The position numbers and the translations under genes were made by a program. A stretch of DNA of 64,000 nt from Metabacillus malikii (GTDB lineage: Bacteria; Bacillota; Bacilli; Bacillales; Bacillaceae), in contig NZ_JAUSUD010000004.1 of NCBI RefSeq assembly GCF_030813355.1, positions 186,001 through 250,000 of the forward strand. The letters run 5' to 3'. Of the stretch, positions 34,935-44,024 are shown piece after piece. The notes beneath the pieces are model-generated. The model did no database searches and had not been told where the DNA came from. It saw nothing but the letters and a program-made list of their open reading frames with translations. The first letter of the stretch is position 1. The number at the start of each line of letters is the position of its first letter.

Positions 34935-35243
34935 TTACTGTTCTCCTTTTTTGAAAAAATAGCCACTTCCCTCTTGACCTTGAAACACCCATCCATTTTC
35001 ATTCATCAACATTTTCAAATTTTTGTAACCTTGTCCTTTTTCCTTTCTTGTCATAAACCATTCATAACCATTTTCTTCAGTTAGTTTCACTATACTTTCT
35101 GTTGAATCATTGATAGTTGCTAATGCTGATCTTTTGCTTATCGATTTGACAGGTAATGTAGGGTAATAAGCCTTACTAATGAATAAAGAAAATCCTATTA
35201 TTAAAATGAACAAACAGCTTATACTGATTAGCCACCGCTTCAT
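34935..35243 (-). CDS. Small membrane-anchored protein, 102 aa
   Basis: N-terminal helix (4-24) and a 75-residue extracytoplasmic basic domain ending in WVFQGQEGSGYFFKKGEQ. The SESIVKLTEENGYEWFM and GQGYKNLKMLM segments look like a compact alpha/beta fold. I do not recognise the family. The ATG follows GGAGGAAAT closely. Confidence 0.6.
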   Translation of the reverse strand: MKRWLISISCLFILIIGFSLFISKAYYPTLPVKSISKRSALATINDSTESIVKLTEENGYEWFMTRKEKGQGYKNLKMLMNENGWVFQGQEGSGYFFKKGEQ

Positions 35244-35297
35244 ATTTCCTCCAGAGCACTGATTTCTTCAAAGGTTGACAGCTATGTTCAACTTAGG

Positions 35298-36203
35298 TCA
35301 TACCCCTTCAAGTATTGCCTTTGCAAATTCTACATTTCCCATTACATTCACAACATTTTTGCCCGATTCAACATCCCAACAAGCTGCCATTACTGTCTCG
35401 ATATATAAGCATTGTCTTAAAGTTTCTTTTGAGATTTTTAAGTTTTTTTCAAACGTGTTAATAATGTTGGATATTTTTTGATAGGCTTTTACATCTTTCT
35501 CGTCACCGAATTCATTTAAAATAAACCTCGGAATATCAAAAATCGGATCACCTACTACACCTTTTGGATCAATAATTACGTATTGACCATTATTACCGAG
35601 TAAAATGTTATCGTGATGAAGATCTCCGTGAAGCATTGCTTCCTGTGAATAGAAGTTAGTGATCGAAAAACAAATTTCTTGTGCTTTATTCATATAAACT
35701 GATAATACCCTACAATCGTCTCGACTAGCTATATAGTCTGTTATTCGTGTCACCCATTGTGTATATGTCGGAAATATTGCTTTATTACTATGAGGTTTAT
35801 GTAGACACTTATAAAGATTACTAAAAACGGATAATCTGTTAGTTAAGTTCTGTTCAGCACGCAATGGTGTACCAGGTTTTACCCATTGTTCAAGAATGGC
35901 GCCTTGATTAAGGTCTTCTGCAAAGATTTGACAGAAGTTATTATCTTGATAGTGTTTAAGTGTAAAATACTCCTTCGTAATATCTGGGCTAGAACCAATT
36001 TTTAAGACAGCATCTCCAAAACGTTCTGAGTAACAAGTAAAAACAAGGTTGGCGGAAAATGATTGAATTAGTTTGAGAGAGTGTAATGACCACTGATTAC
36101 GAAAGTGGTTGATATTGTTACAAACTTTATTGTAGAACTGCTGACCAAAACGATTGATTATCGTATTTTCTTCTGATTCCCTGAAGCAATAGCTGCTACT
36201 CAT
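35298..36203 (-). CDS. Aminoglycoside 6-phosphotransferase/hydroxyurea-type kinase
   Basis: A 301-residue APH-fold kinase. Catalytic loop MLHGDLHHDNILLG (Asp194) and metal-binding IDPKGVVGDPIFDIPRFI (Asp212) match the streptomycin 6-kinase/hydroxyurea resistance group (APH(6)). The N-terminal lobe has AVLKIG with the ATP-binding Lys, and EQWVKPGTPL for the hinge. It could phosphorylate streptomycin or an unrelated small molecule; a resistance phenotype is not proven by sequence. GAGGGG precedes the ATG. Confidence 0.82.
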   Translation of the reverse strand: MSSSYCFRESEENTIINRFGQQFYNKVCNNINHFRNQWSLHSLKLIQSFSANLVFTCYSERFGDAVLKIGSSPDITKEYFTLKHYQDNNFCQIFAEDLNQGAILEQWVKPGTPLRAEQNLTNRLSVFSNLYKCLHKPHSNKAIFPTYTQWVTRITDYIASRDDCRVLSVYMNKAQEICFSITNFYSQEAMLHGDLHHDNILLGNNGQYVIIDPKGVVGDPIFDIPRFILNEFGDEKDVKAYQKISNIINTFEKNLKISKETLRQCLYIETVMAACWDVESGKNVVNVMGNVEFAKAILEGV

Positions 36204-36407
36204 ATATAAATCCCCTCTATTTCGATATGGTGCGTTGATATTAACTAAACATAAAGGACGTTGGCCAAGGAAGTAGATAGTTGATAGAACGCTGTAATGC
36301 TTTTTTCACCTAAATAGGTATACATATGTATCCGAAATGAGGAAAGAGATTCAGAGTTACGTTTTCTTATTGAATTCTCTCCCCATTTTCAAAGCGAAAA
36401 TTGCCTT

Positions 36408-36854
36408 TTAATTATTTATCCTTAGATTATAATGGTAATATTGTTCATCTCTTATGTAGCCATTCTTTTCATATAAGCGCTGGGCAGTTTTATTATCATG
36501 TGCTGTGCAGAGGCTTAAGCTTTTAGCATTTGTTTCATTTGCGTATTGTTTAGCTTTTTGAAGGAGTAATTCTCCGATACCTTGTTTTCTAGCGGTTTTC
36601 TCAACATATAAGTCGTTTAATATCCACGCACGTTTCATTGAGACAGATGAAAATGTCGGATAGAGCTGTGTAAACCCAAGGTATATGTCATTGTCTTTTG
36701 CGACAAAAATGATTGACTGCTTGTTTTCAATTCTATCTTTAAGGAATGCTTTAGCACCTTCTAAATCGGAATGTTGTTGATAAAATATTCGATATGAATT
36801 AAATAGATTAGCTATTTCATCTAGGTCTTTTAAAGTTGCTTGATATATTTCCAC
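36408..36854 (-). CDS. GNAT N-acetyltransferase
   Basis: A 148-residue GNAT enzyme. Motif A reads LYVEKTARKQGIGELLLQKA (acetyl-CoA pyrophosphate loop RKQGIG), then SLCTAHDNKTAQRLYEKNGY as motif B. GTG at 36854 follows GGGGTGGGG; the frame extending to 36887 runs across that site. The acceptor is unknown. Confidence 0.85.
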   Translation of the reverse strand: MEIYQATLKDLDEIANLFNSYRIFYQQHSDLEGAKAFLKDRIENKQSIIFVAKDNDIYLGFTQLYPTFSSVSMKRAWILNDLYVEKTARKQGIGELLLQKAKQYANETNAKSLSLCTAHDNKTAQRLYEKNGYIRDEQYYHYNLRINN

Positions 36855-36965
36855 GTGTCCCCACCCCGTATTATTCTTTATAGTCATTACTATCTATTAG
36901 ACTATGTAATATTTATTAGTATTTTAAATAGAATATTTACTAATTTACTCTTAAGTTCTTATAGC

Positions 36966-37412
36966 TTAATCCCAATAATTGAAGATGATTTCACCTATCG
37001 TTTTAGGTTTCCAGTATGCAATTTGTTCCAATTCGGCATCGTTAAGAGCTGTTCCATGTAACATATTTTGATGAATAGGCATGTTTAGTTCACCTGCGGA
37101 TATTACTTTATAAAAAGGTGCAAATTCTTTAGTAAGAATAACATTGTCAATGAATCTTATATCACCATATTCTACTGATGATGCAAAAGTAAGATAAGGA
37201 TAATGTTTATTCAATAATATATATAACTGAGTACATAAGACCTCAACTTGAGCACAATAAAAATTAGCTGTGAGTTGGGATTTATAAAAATCTATTACTT
37301 TTCCACCGTTTTGAGAAACAAAATTAAAGCATAGTCTCTTGAATTGTTTTTTGTCTACGTTTGGAGGTTGATTAGCTTTATAGAAGCCTGTTACCCCATT
37401 TAAAAGTTTCAT
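36966..37412 (-). CDS. Hypothetical protein, 148 aa
   Basis: A soluble protein with GVTGFYKANQPPNVDKKQFK near the start, FYCAQVEVLCTQLYILLNKH in the middle and YWKPKTIGEIIFNYWD at the end. The C-terminal tryptophan-rich end is like that of several small SMI1/immunity-type proteins, but I recognise no defined family. AGGAGGTTG... the ribosome site GGAGG is well placed before the ATG. Confidence 0.6.
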   Translation of the reverse strand: MKLLNGVTGFYKANQPPNVDKKQFKRLCFNFVSQNGGKVIDFYKSQLTANFYCAQVEVLCTQLYILLNKHYPYLTFASSVEYGDIRFIDNVILTKEFAPFYKVISAGELNMPIHQNMLHGTALNDAELEQIAYWKPKTIGEIIFNYWD

Positions 37413-37612
37413 CTAACACAACCTCCAATTACACACTAAATTTGCGCTATCGTTAGTATCATACTTTTTACTTACCAAAAATCAAATGAGATTATAAACA
37501 TACACTTTATTAAAGATTAGTATTTTTGATTAATGAACCAGTACCGACAAATAAATACTTTGTTTAAGAAAACTACATTTACAAATATAAATCACTGCTC
37601 TATAAAGGAAAG

Positions 37613-38224
37613 TTAATCCCACCATAGGAATAGATTTTCAGTTTCAATTAATTCTTCAATTAGGTTCTCAATACTGCCAGTACCTTGGTCGACGATATCC
37701 GGACAAAAATCATACATTTCGTGTGCTAATGTTGTGAATTCTTCTCTCGAAGGCATCTCGGTGAATTTCGCTTCAACCCAATCAAAACCAGCTCAAATGA
37801 TGGAGAAAGGATAGTGATTATGCCATTGCTTTAGCCTTGCAATTACATCTGAATTACTTATATCATGGTTATCCCCATTAGTTTGTAATAATTTCAAAAT
37901 TTCAAATTGATCGGTTCCTTTTAAAATATTAATTTTTCTATTATCATCGTTTTCACTATCAGACATATAAGATAAATAGCCAAGATGTTCCAGCTCAGAC
38001 TGAAGTCCCAACACTTCATACTCTGCATCCTCTTTGTATGTTAAGAAAAAGAGCCCAACTGTCTGTTGATCGTTGTGGTCCAAGATGTAAGTTTGGAGTT
38101 GCTTATGAAGTGCTACTTCTTTTACTATGTTAATTACTTCTACATCAAAGCCTGTTTCCTTAGTGATTTTCCCGATTTCGTTATCTTGTTTACTAAGTAT
38201 CCCGAACAGTCTTTTTAAAACCAC
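37613..38224 (-). pseudogene. DUF4253 protein interrupted by in-frame TGA
   Basis: The GTG at 38224 (after AGGTGG) opens 143 codons, ending HNHYPFSII, then TGA at 37795-37793. The same frame goes on without another stop through AGFDWVEAKFTEMPS, YDFCPDIVDQGTGSIENL and LFLWWD to TAA at 37613. That tail is the conserved C-terminal core of DUF4253. At the TGA, a Gly (GGA) would be expected, so a single G-to-T change explains the break. The family is of unknown function and often lies beside SMI1/immunity-type genes. Confidence 0.85.
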
Positions 38225-38320
38225 ATTATTCCCACCTGTTCTATTATCAAATTCCTTTTATCATTTGAGATTATTCGACAAAATCTTTAACTTCCCCCTA
38301 AAATATGTAGCTATGTTGGA

Positions 38321-38851
38321 CTACAATTCCTTTATAAAATGAATATCTTCAGGGTTTAATGCGTATAGTTCTGAATTTACTTTAGGTGCTAGTTTACAAC
38401 CATAGTGTAAGTAAAAGCTCACCGCTGATTCTGTTTCGGCTGCAGAAATGTATAATTTTTTTGCTCCCTTTGACTTTGCTAGGTGTGAAACTTTGTCCAT
38501 TAATTGTTTCCCAATTCCACTTCTTCTATATCCGTTGCTTGTGTATAAGAAGGCCATTTGCAGTTCATCTTGGTTATCGCCAATAAATTCGCCGCCTAAA
38601 ACAGCTACACCGACTAATTTTTCCTGATGAAAAGCTCCTAAAAAATGGCCTTCATTATCTAATATTGGTGTTAACATGTTGATGTTTTCTTGGATTATTT
38701 CTGGTGTCCATCTTGGTGCATGGACATTTAATTCTACCTTCTCTAGTTCTCCATCATTGTGCACGTATTTGTACCCTATTTCTTCGGAGCGGTCAATCTC
38801 TTTTATTCTAGTAATCTCATGTTTATTTAGTTCTTTAATTGTTATTTCCAT
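38321..38851 (-). CDS. GNAT N-acetyltransferase
   Basis: A 176-residue GNAT enzyme with a long N-terminal part including APRWTPEIIQEN, FHQEKLVGVAVLGG as central strands, and motif A LYTSNGYRRSGIGKQLMDKV (RRSGIG loop). AETESAVSFYLHYGCK is motif B. Substrate unknown. GGGG precedes the ATG. It ends before a 100-base spacer to the DUF4253 pseudogene. Confidence 0.87.
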   Translation of the reverse strand: MEITIKELNKHEITRIKEIDRSEEIGYKYVHNDGELEKVELNVHAPRWTPEIIQENINMLTPILDNEGHFLGAFHQEKLVGVAVLGGEFIGDNQDELQMAFLYTSNGYRRSGIGKQLMDKVSHLAKSKGAKKLYISAAETESAVSFYLHYGCKLAPKVNSELYALNPEDIHFIKEL

Positions 38852-38869
38852 AGTAGTTTTCCCCTATAT

Positions 38870-39661
38870 CTAATCGTTGTTATTAAGAAAAAATAGTAGC
38901 TCTGTCTTTTCTCCTATTTTTGTGAACTGATTTTTTTTATACATTTCCTTTGCTGTATCTGCACTGTTTGTTATGAGGTAGGCGATGTCGATACCATTGT
39001 TGTATGCGGTTTCGACTAGATGTTTTAACACTGCTGTTCCATAGCCTTTACGTTGATATTGCTCAATAATATCGAAATCTTCTAATTTAACGATACCGTT
39101 GAGTTGCATATATTCGATATTGCCAATCGGTACTCCTTCATCGTAACAGACATAGAGATGGAGTGGCTTTGCTTCATTTTGATAAATATCGGCTTTCCTG
39201 TTAATCCTTTTTCGGGCGAATTCTAATCCCATATCTTTTTGATTCGCTTCAATATCAACAGTGATTCCATCTTCTAACACTTTTTGATGATCCGCTTTTA
39301 CAACGTGACAGCGCCTGTTCCCTTTTAGTTCACGATATTTTTGCGTTTTAATATACATGATGTCATATATACATACATGTGGTTTGATGGGTAAACGGTC
39401 AAGAAGTTCATTACTAACTTGATATGTTGTTTCTACTCGGAAAAATCCGTTATGTTTTGTTTCGATTTTTTCGATTTCGTTAACAATGAGTTCGTATAGT
39501 CCTTTATTAGCTTTATAGAATGTGAAATTATGAGTATACATGTTAGGAAGTGAAGAATCTATATATTTTATTGCAATGTCATCTTCGAATGTGTCAGAAA
39601 ACAAACGGACGTATGCATGTTCCATTTCAAGTAAACGATTTTTTAAAGAAGTTTTGAGCAT
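38870..39661 (-). CDS. GNAT family acetyltransferase, 263 aa
   Basis: A two-part protein: an N-terminal region (1-125) without known motif and a C-terminal GNAT fold (about 125-263) with GNIEYMQLNGIVKLEDFDII, the loop EQYQRKGYGTAVLKHL (RKGYGT) and NSADTAKEMYKKNQF. AAGGAGAG precedes the ATG. Downstream it nearly touches the next GNAT gene (18 bases), suggesting co-transcription. Confidence 0.82.
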   Translation of the reverse strand: MLKTSLKNRLLEMEHAYVRLFSDTFEDDIAIKYIDSSLPNMYTHNFTFYKANKGLYELIVNEIEKIETKHNGFFRVETTYQVSNELLDRLPIKPHVCIYDIMYIKTQKYRELKGNRRCHVVKADHQKVLEDGITVDIEANQKDMGLEFARKRINRKADIYQNEAKPLHLYVCYDEGVPIGNIEYMQLNGIVKLEDFDIIEQYQRKGYGTAVLKHLVETAYNNGIDIAYLITNSADTAKEMYKKNQFTKIGEKTELLFFLNNND

Positions 39662-39687
39662 TGACGACTCTCCTTTATTTATATTTC

Positions 39688-39738
39688 TAACGATAATAGG
39701 GTGAATACTCTTGCTGAAGTATCACCCTATTATCGTTA
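39688..39738. repeat. Perfect 21-bp hairpin overlapping a stop codon
   Basis: TAACGATAATAGGGTGAATACT and its complement flank an 8-base loop (one mismatch). The right arm contains the TAA stop of the kinase gene. No T run follows on either strand, so it may protect the mRNA 3' end or attenuate between the kinase and GNAT genes. Confidence 0.7.
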
Positions 39739-40623
39739 AGACAAAGCGTTATTCCACGCTTCATAAAATTGTTGGACGGTGGAGTATCGATTATGTCTAT
39801 TTTTTTCTACAGCTTTTAATGCAACATCATATAACGATTTAGTTGTTTCCCACTTCGAAAATGTGTAGTCAGTTTCGCCTCCTAAAAGGTTAAATGCGAT
39901 GGCACCCATTGTATATACATTTGTTACTGAATCGATTGGACTTCCTTTTGTATATTCTTCTGGAGACTTGAATCTATCAGAACCCCAAAATTGGTCACCG
40001 ACGTCGTTTATTGACGGTGCCGTACGATAAAAATCGATATCACATATTTTTGTTTGATTATTGATAAAATCGTATAAAATGCTTCCATCGTAAAAATCCA
40101 CGGCAACAAAGCCTTTAGCTTCAACATATGTATGAAATGCATATATGTTTTCGAGTGTCTGTAACCGTTTGGTGATGTCAAGATTCCGAAATCGATAATA
40201 TGGTGATTTTGGGTGTTTATATTTCACATCTCCTGCAAATTTCCAGTGTGGATGTAGACATTCGCCTTCGAACCACTCAAATACAGCCGCAAAACCGCCG
40301 TTTTCAGTATTGAAATAATCTAGCAATTGTATAAGATGTGGGTGCTGTAGAGTTTGATATATGGGAATTGCTGTTTTTAAACGAGCAACTGCATCATTAG
40401 GGTTACCTGTAAATTCTTTCGGTTTTGCTCCCGCGTATTTCACGAAGAATTTTTTGTTTTTTCTTTCTATTCCGAAACTAATATTCCCTGAATCCTGTTC
40501 ATCAAAAACGCAAAATACTTTGCCTAACTGATTTAACCAAGATAAGTTGTGGGGCTCTTGTAATTGAAATGTCACATCGTCAATTGTAATCGTAACAATA
40601 TCCTGTTTAGCTACTTCTTTCAT
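39736..40623 (-). CDS. Protein kinase-like protein with atypical catalytic loop
   Basis: A 295-residue eukaryotic-type kinase fold. N lobe: KKFFVKYAG with the ATP-binding Lys. Hinge: AAVFEWFEGECLHP. The catalytic loop reads GFVAVDFYDGSILYDF instead of HRD-type, the metal site reads ICDIDFYR instead of DFG, and the P+1 region reads FKSPEEYTKGSPID. Asp residues needed for phosphotransfer are kept. Such proteins are found in Bacillaceae as single genes of unknown target. ATG at 40623 is 8 bases after GGAGG; ATG at 40626 is nearly as good. Confidence 0.78.
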   Translation of the reverse strand: MKEVAKQDIVTITIDDVTFQLQEPHNLSWLNQLGKVFCVFDEQDSGNISFGIERKNKKFFVKYAGAKPKEFTGNPNDAVARLKTAIPIYQTLQHPHLIQLLDYFNTENGGFAAVFEWFEGECLHPHWKFAGDVKYKHPKSPYYRFRNLDITKRLQTLENIYAFHTYVEAKGFVAVDFYDGSILYDFINNQTKICDIDFYRTAPSINDVGDQFWGSDRFKSPEEYTKGSPIDSVTNVYTMGAIAFNLLGGETDYTFSKWETTKSLYDVALKAVEKNRHNRYSTVQQFYEAWNNALS

Positions 40624-40939
40624 CATTTGATCCTCCATTGATTGGGATCACGTAGTTTATAGGGGGCAGTGATACGTTTTCCCTGTTAATGAAATATAAC
40701 CCCATTTAGTATCATCGTTATATTCATTTAACAACGCCTCCTTCCAATTGGATGGTGTATATTATACCATTTTTAGTTAGATATGGAATTGAATTAATTG
40801 AGTTATTTTGAGTATAAGTATATTTTCAGGACGTGTTGTGGGGGGAATGTAGATGCCTATTTTTAATGGTACAGCGTAATGGAGAACATTTGAATAAAAT
40901 TGAAGTGTTCTTCATTTACGATTTGAATAACTTGAACAG

Positions 40940-41113
40940 TTACTTTTTGTCAGGCTTTGGCATAAAGTATGCGCAACTACCTGTAATAAATCCGCCGCTG
41001 ATTGCAAGTACGGTTCCGATTACGATCCACAGAGTTGATGAGAAAGTAGAAACATATACCCCTATAGTTAGGAGGAGTACGCCTACTAGTAAGAAAACGA
41101 TTGTTTTTTTCAT
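40940..41113 (-). CDS. Small two-helix membrane protein, 57 aa
   Basis: ATG at 41113, with GAGGTG 7 bases upstream, opens MKKTIVFLLVGVLLLTIGVY, then a second hydrophobic helix (WIVIGTVLAISGGFITG) and the tail FMPKPDKK. The strong ribosome site and codon pattern support a real gene. Family unknown. Confidence 0.6.
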   Translation of the reverse strand: MKKTIVFLLVGVLLLTIGVYVSTFSSTLWIVIGTVLAISGGFITGSCAYFMPKPDKK

Positions 41114-41212
41114 ATTTCACCTCGTTATATGTTTTAGATAATATGAATGGGGATTATACAAGTGATGACATTATACTGTAGTTATATTTTCGCTTTTTTA
41201 TAAAATTTATTT

Positions 41213-41746
41213 TTAAAATAATGATGAATCAATTATCGTTGCTCCAATTTTCTCCATCTTTCTTATCGCTAGACTCTTTTTTCTGTCGTTAGCCCCTGCA
41301 ATTGCGTCTTCAATTAGTGTAACATTATACTTTTTTTGGAGAGCTTGCTTTACAGTCTCTAATACACAGCCTTCTGCAAATAATCCTACAACGTAAATAT
41401 TTTTTATATGATGATTTTCGATGTATTGAAGTAAATATCGATTGCTAAATGCATTTCCTTTTTTTTTGGAGAAATAATGATTATTAACAACTTTTAGCTG
41501 TTCATTTAGCTTTGCACCTTCACTTCCCTTTAATGCAGCATTGTTGCGAAACCAGTTTGATATGTATTGATTTTTTTCAAATTCATTTCCGATGTATAGA
41601 ATATGCATGTTTTTTGTAGAAGCTATTTCGATTAATTGATTTATACTCGTAAGCATTGTATTGACATGTTTTTTCGCTACTGGCAATCTAGCATTTTTAT
41701 CAGTGAAATCTTTTTGGACATCTAATACTAATAACGCAGTTCCCAT
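41213..41746 (-). CDS. Isochorismatase-like cysteine hydrolase
   Basis: A 177-residue protein of the isochorismatase superfamily with the catalytic set Asp9 (LLVLDVQKDF), Lys in SKKKGNAF (about 94-96) and Cys127 (LFAEGCVLETVKQAL). The cis-peptide region before the Cys (VVGLFAEGCV) is normal. It likely acts as an amidase on nicotinamide- or ureido-type substrates; the specific one is unknown. AAAGGAG precedes the ATG. Confidence 0.85.
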   Translation of the reverse strand: MGTALLVLDVQKDFTDKNARLPVAKKHVNTMLTSINQLIEIASTKNMHILYIGNEFEKNQYISNWFRNNAALKGSEGAKLNEQLKVVNNHYFSKKKGNAFSNRYLLQYIENHHIKNIYVVGLFAEGCVLETVKQALQKKYNVTLIEDAIAGANDRKKSLAIRKMEKIGATIIDSSLF

Positions 41747-41855
41747 TAGGTCTCCTTTCTTGTTATACCTCTACTATTAATAAACATTTTAATAGAATTC
41801 GAAGGCTAAGGTATCAAATAGATAGAGTCTTTATATCATTATCTTCCTTCAGTTA

Positions 41856-42458
41856 TTAATCAGAAGTTAAATGTGTAAAGGATGCGAAATCATCGATATC
41901 ATATGTATGTCCATCGTAACGGATGACGGTAATTGAGCATTCGGGGATAAGCTGACTTTGTGTAGCGATAAAATTTGGATGAAGTTTCCTTAATTGTTCG
42001 TTACTAAAGACATTAATCATAAAATCTGTGATGATGCCTCCGTGTGTTACGGCTACGGTCTTACGATTAGAAAATTGGTTTGTACAATCAATAATAAATT
42101 GTTCAAGCCTTTGTCCAGTTTGTTTAGCAGATATTCCTGATGGTGGTATATAATCTCGATTTATTGAGCATTTATTCCAAATTTCTACAAAGGCTTCAAA
42201 AGATTGTCCTTGTATATCCCCCCAATTTGCACGTTCTCTTAACCGTATGTCTTCTATTACTTTCGTTTTGGTTTTAGCCGATATGTATTTAGCAGTTTCT
42301 TTTGCCCTTTGTAATGGGCTTGTAAAGATGTAGTTTATTTGTTTATCTTTGATATAATCAGCGGTTTTTTTTGCCTGTTTGATGCCAGTTAGTGAGAGGC
42401 TTACGTCTCCCACAGATTTTTCCTTTATACCGTGTCTAACAAGATAAAAGGTGTTCAC
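41856..42458 (-). CDS. Histidine phosphatase family protein
   Basis: A 200-residue phosphoglycerate-mutase-like phosphatase. Residues 5-12 hold YLVRHGIK with the phospho-acceptor His9, INYIFTSPLQRAKETA gives the second Arg, LRERANWGDIQGQ the Glu, and VAVTHGGII the second His. GTG at 42458 follows AAGGGGAATT. It could act on small phosphorylated metabolites. A second, shorter member lies at 58693. Confidence 0.85.
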   Translation of the reverse strand: MNTFYLVRHGIKEKSVGDVSLSLTGIKQAKKTADYIKDKQINYIFTSPLQRAKETAKYISAKTKTKVIEDIRLRERANWGDIQGQSFEAFVEIWNKCSINRDYIPPSGISAKQTGQRLEQFIIDCTNQFSNRKTVAVTHGGIITDFMINVFSNEQLRKLHPNFIATQSQLIPECSITVIRYDGHTYDIDDFASFTHLTSD

Positions 42459-42512
42459 ATCAATTCCCCTTATTTTTATTATAAGTGACATTTTATGTGT
42501 TGAAGTTGATTA

Positions 42513-42953
42513 TTACTTAGTTTCTCGCATAGAACCTAACACGATATTGTACCCATCAGGGTCTTTAATACAAGTGATTTTCTCCTCCCATGGTCCGTGA
42601 TTACTAGTGTAAGGTTCGACTGCGACATTTCCTCCATTATGACGTATTTCTGCAACGATGGAGTCTAAGTCATCCCAGCTAACATGAACATATGTGTCCC
42701 ATCCAAATTTCGGTCCTTCCCATTCTGTTGGATAATCAAGATGCTTTTGTGAGCATGCATTTGGTCTGACATCATTTGGAGAGTTCGCCTGTTGGAGGAT
42801 GAACGTCATCTCATCTCGTTCTGCATGGCCCCAACCATCAATATGGCAGCCAAGAACATCGCGGTAATATTCCAATGATTTAGTTAAATTGGAGACTAAA
42901 CGGACTTGAATGGTTTTACCAAGTTTCCCTACTTTGTTGTCGCTTGTTTGCAT
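42513..42953 (-). CDS. VOC/glyoxalase-like protein
   Basis: A 146-residue vicinal-oxygen-chelate protein of bleomycin-resistance/glyoxalase type, with VRLVSNLTKSLEYYRDVLGC at the start, a middle VHVSWDDLDSIVAEIRHNGG, and CIKDPDGYNIVLGS at the end. The metal ligands are not certain from sequence. Many such proteins detoxify or bind small molecules. ATG at 42953 follows AGGAG. It lies 55 bases before the histidine phosphatase, which may be co-transcribed. Confidence 0.82.
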   Translation of the reverse strand: MQTSDNKVGKLGKTIQVRLVSNLTKSLEYYRDVLGCHIDGWGHAERDEMTFILQQANSPNDVRPNACSQKHLDYPTEWEGPKFGWDTYVHVSWDDLDSIVAEIRHNGGNVAVEPYTSNHGPWEEKITCIKDPDGYNIVLGSMRETK

Positions 42954-43079
42954 GGTTTTATCACTCCTATTTTCTAAGTAATTGCACTTAGTATAAATTC
43001 CATATCCTTCCTTCATTTCCTCTTAAATGGCGAAATTTTATCAAGACTATTTTTTATGTTAATAATTTGTGTTGCCTTG

Positions 43080-44021
43080 TTACTCTTCAATCGGTTTGAG
43101 ATTTTTCTCAATTTCTGTTCTCTGGTTTTCTAAAAATGGAGGTAAATCTAATCGTTCACCTAGTGTTTCAACATTCCCATCTATTGTGAAACCTGGGCCA
43201 TCTGTTGCAATTTCAAACAAAATCCCGTTTGATTCACGAAAATATAAACTTTTGAAATAATAGCGGTCAACGATTCCTGAAGATTGAAAGCCTCGTTGTT
43301 TTACTTGGTCTTCCCAATAGCTAAGTTCTTTATCGTTTCTTACTCGAATGGCTAAATGGTGTATGCTGCCACGACCAGGTCTTTCGGAAGGTCCGTCTAA
43401 TGCTTTCACAATGATTTCACCAAATGCCTCTCCTTCTACAGATTGAAAAATTGCTTCGTCAGCAGATCGGGATACTTCTGTATAGCCAAACAAATCTTTT
43501 AGTGTGCTTGCTAATTTTTCAAGTCTACGTACGGTCATTTCCACAGGACCCATGCCTTGAATTATATGTTCTCGAGGCACATCTGATTTCTCCCAGGTTT
43601 TCCAATGCTCCGCTATCTCTCCGTTTGCTGCTAACAGTACGAAACGAAGGCCTTCATGGTCCTCAAATTTCAAGGCAGGGCGATTAGCATATGTAGTAAT
43701 CTCTTCATGGTACACACCAAATTTCTCAAACCGCATTTTCCAAAAATGCAAACTTTGTTCTGAAGGTACTAATAATCCGATTCTCGTAATTGCATTTGTC
43801 CCGCGATGAGTCTTCCCCGCGGGAGGCATCTCAAAAAACGTTAACTCAGTTCCAGGGCTTCCGATTTTATCTCCATAAAACAAGTGATACATCGTAGGGT
43901 CATCTTGGTTCACTGTTACTTTTACACGTCTTAATCCTAGTATGTGACGGTAAAAATGGTTGTTTTTACTCGCGTTTTTAGTAATCATCGAAATGTGGTG
44001 ATGTCCTGGGATGTTATACAT
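43080..44021 (-). CDS. Ring-cleaving dioxygenase, MhqO/MhqA type
   Basis: A 313-residue protein with two VOC modules. HHISMITKNASKNNHFYRHILGLR opens with the first metal His; HHLAIRVRNDKELSYWEDQV carries the second; FRESNGILFEIATDGPGF ends with the Glu ligand. This is the MhqO/MhqE/MhqA group, which in B. subtilis is controlled by MhqR and removes hydroquinones and quinones. Its AAAGGTGGA ribosome site lies inside the end of the preceding gene, 3 bases apart, so the two genes are coupled. Confidence 0.87.
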   Translation of the reverse strand: MYNIPGHHHISMITKNASKNNHFYRHILGLRRVKVTVNQDDPTMYHLFYGDKIGSPGTELTFFEMPPAGKTHRGTNAITRIGLLVPSEQSLHFWKMRFEKFGVYHEEITTYANRPALKFEDHEGLRFVLLAANGEIAEHWKTWEKSDVPREHIIQGMGPVEMTVRRLEKLASTLKDLFGYTEVSRSADEAIFQSVEGEAFGEIIVKALDGPSERPGRGSIHHLAIRVRNDKELSYWEDQVKQRGFQSSGIVDRYYFKSLYFRESNGILFEIATDGPGFTIDGNVETLGERLDLPPFLENQRTEIEKNLKPIEE

Positions 44022-44024
44022 TGA

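Noticed and set aside
40833-41141. 102-codon plus-strand ORF
   Set aside because: It is antisense to a better-supported 57-residue membrane protein on the minus strand with a proper ribosome site.
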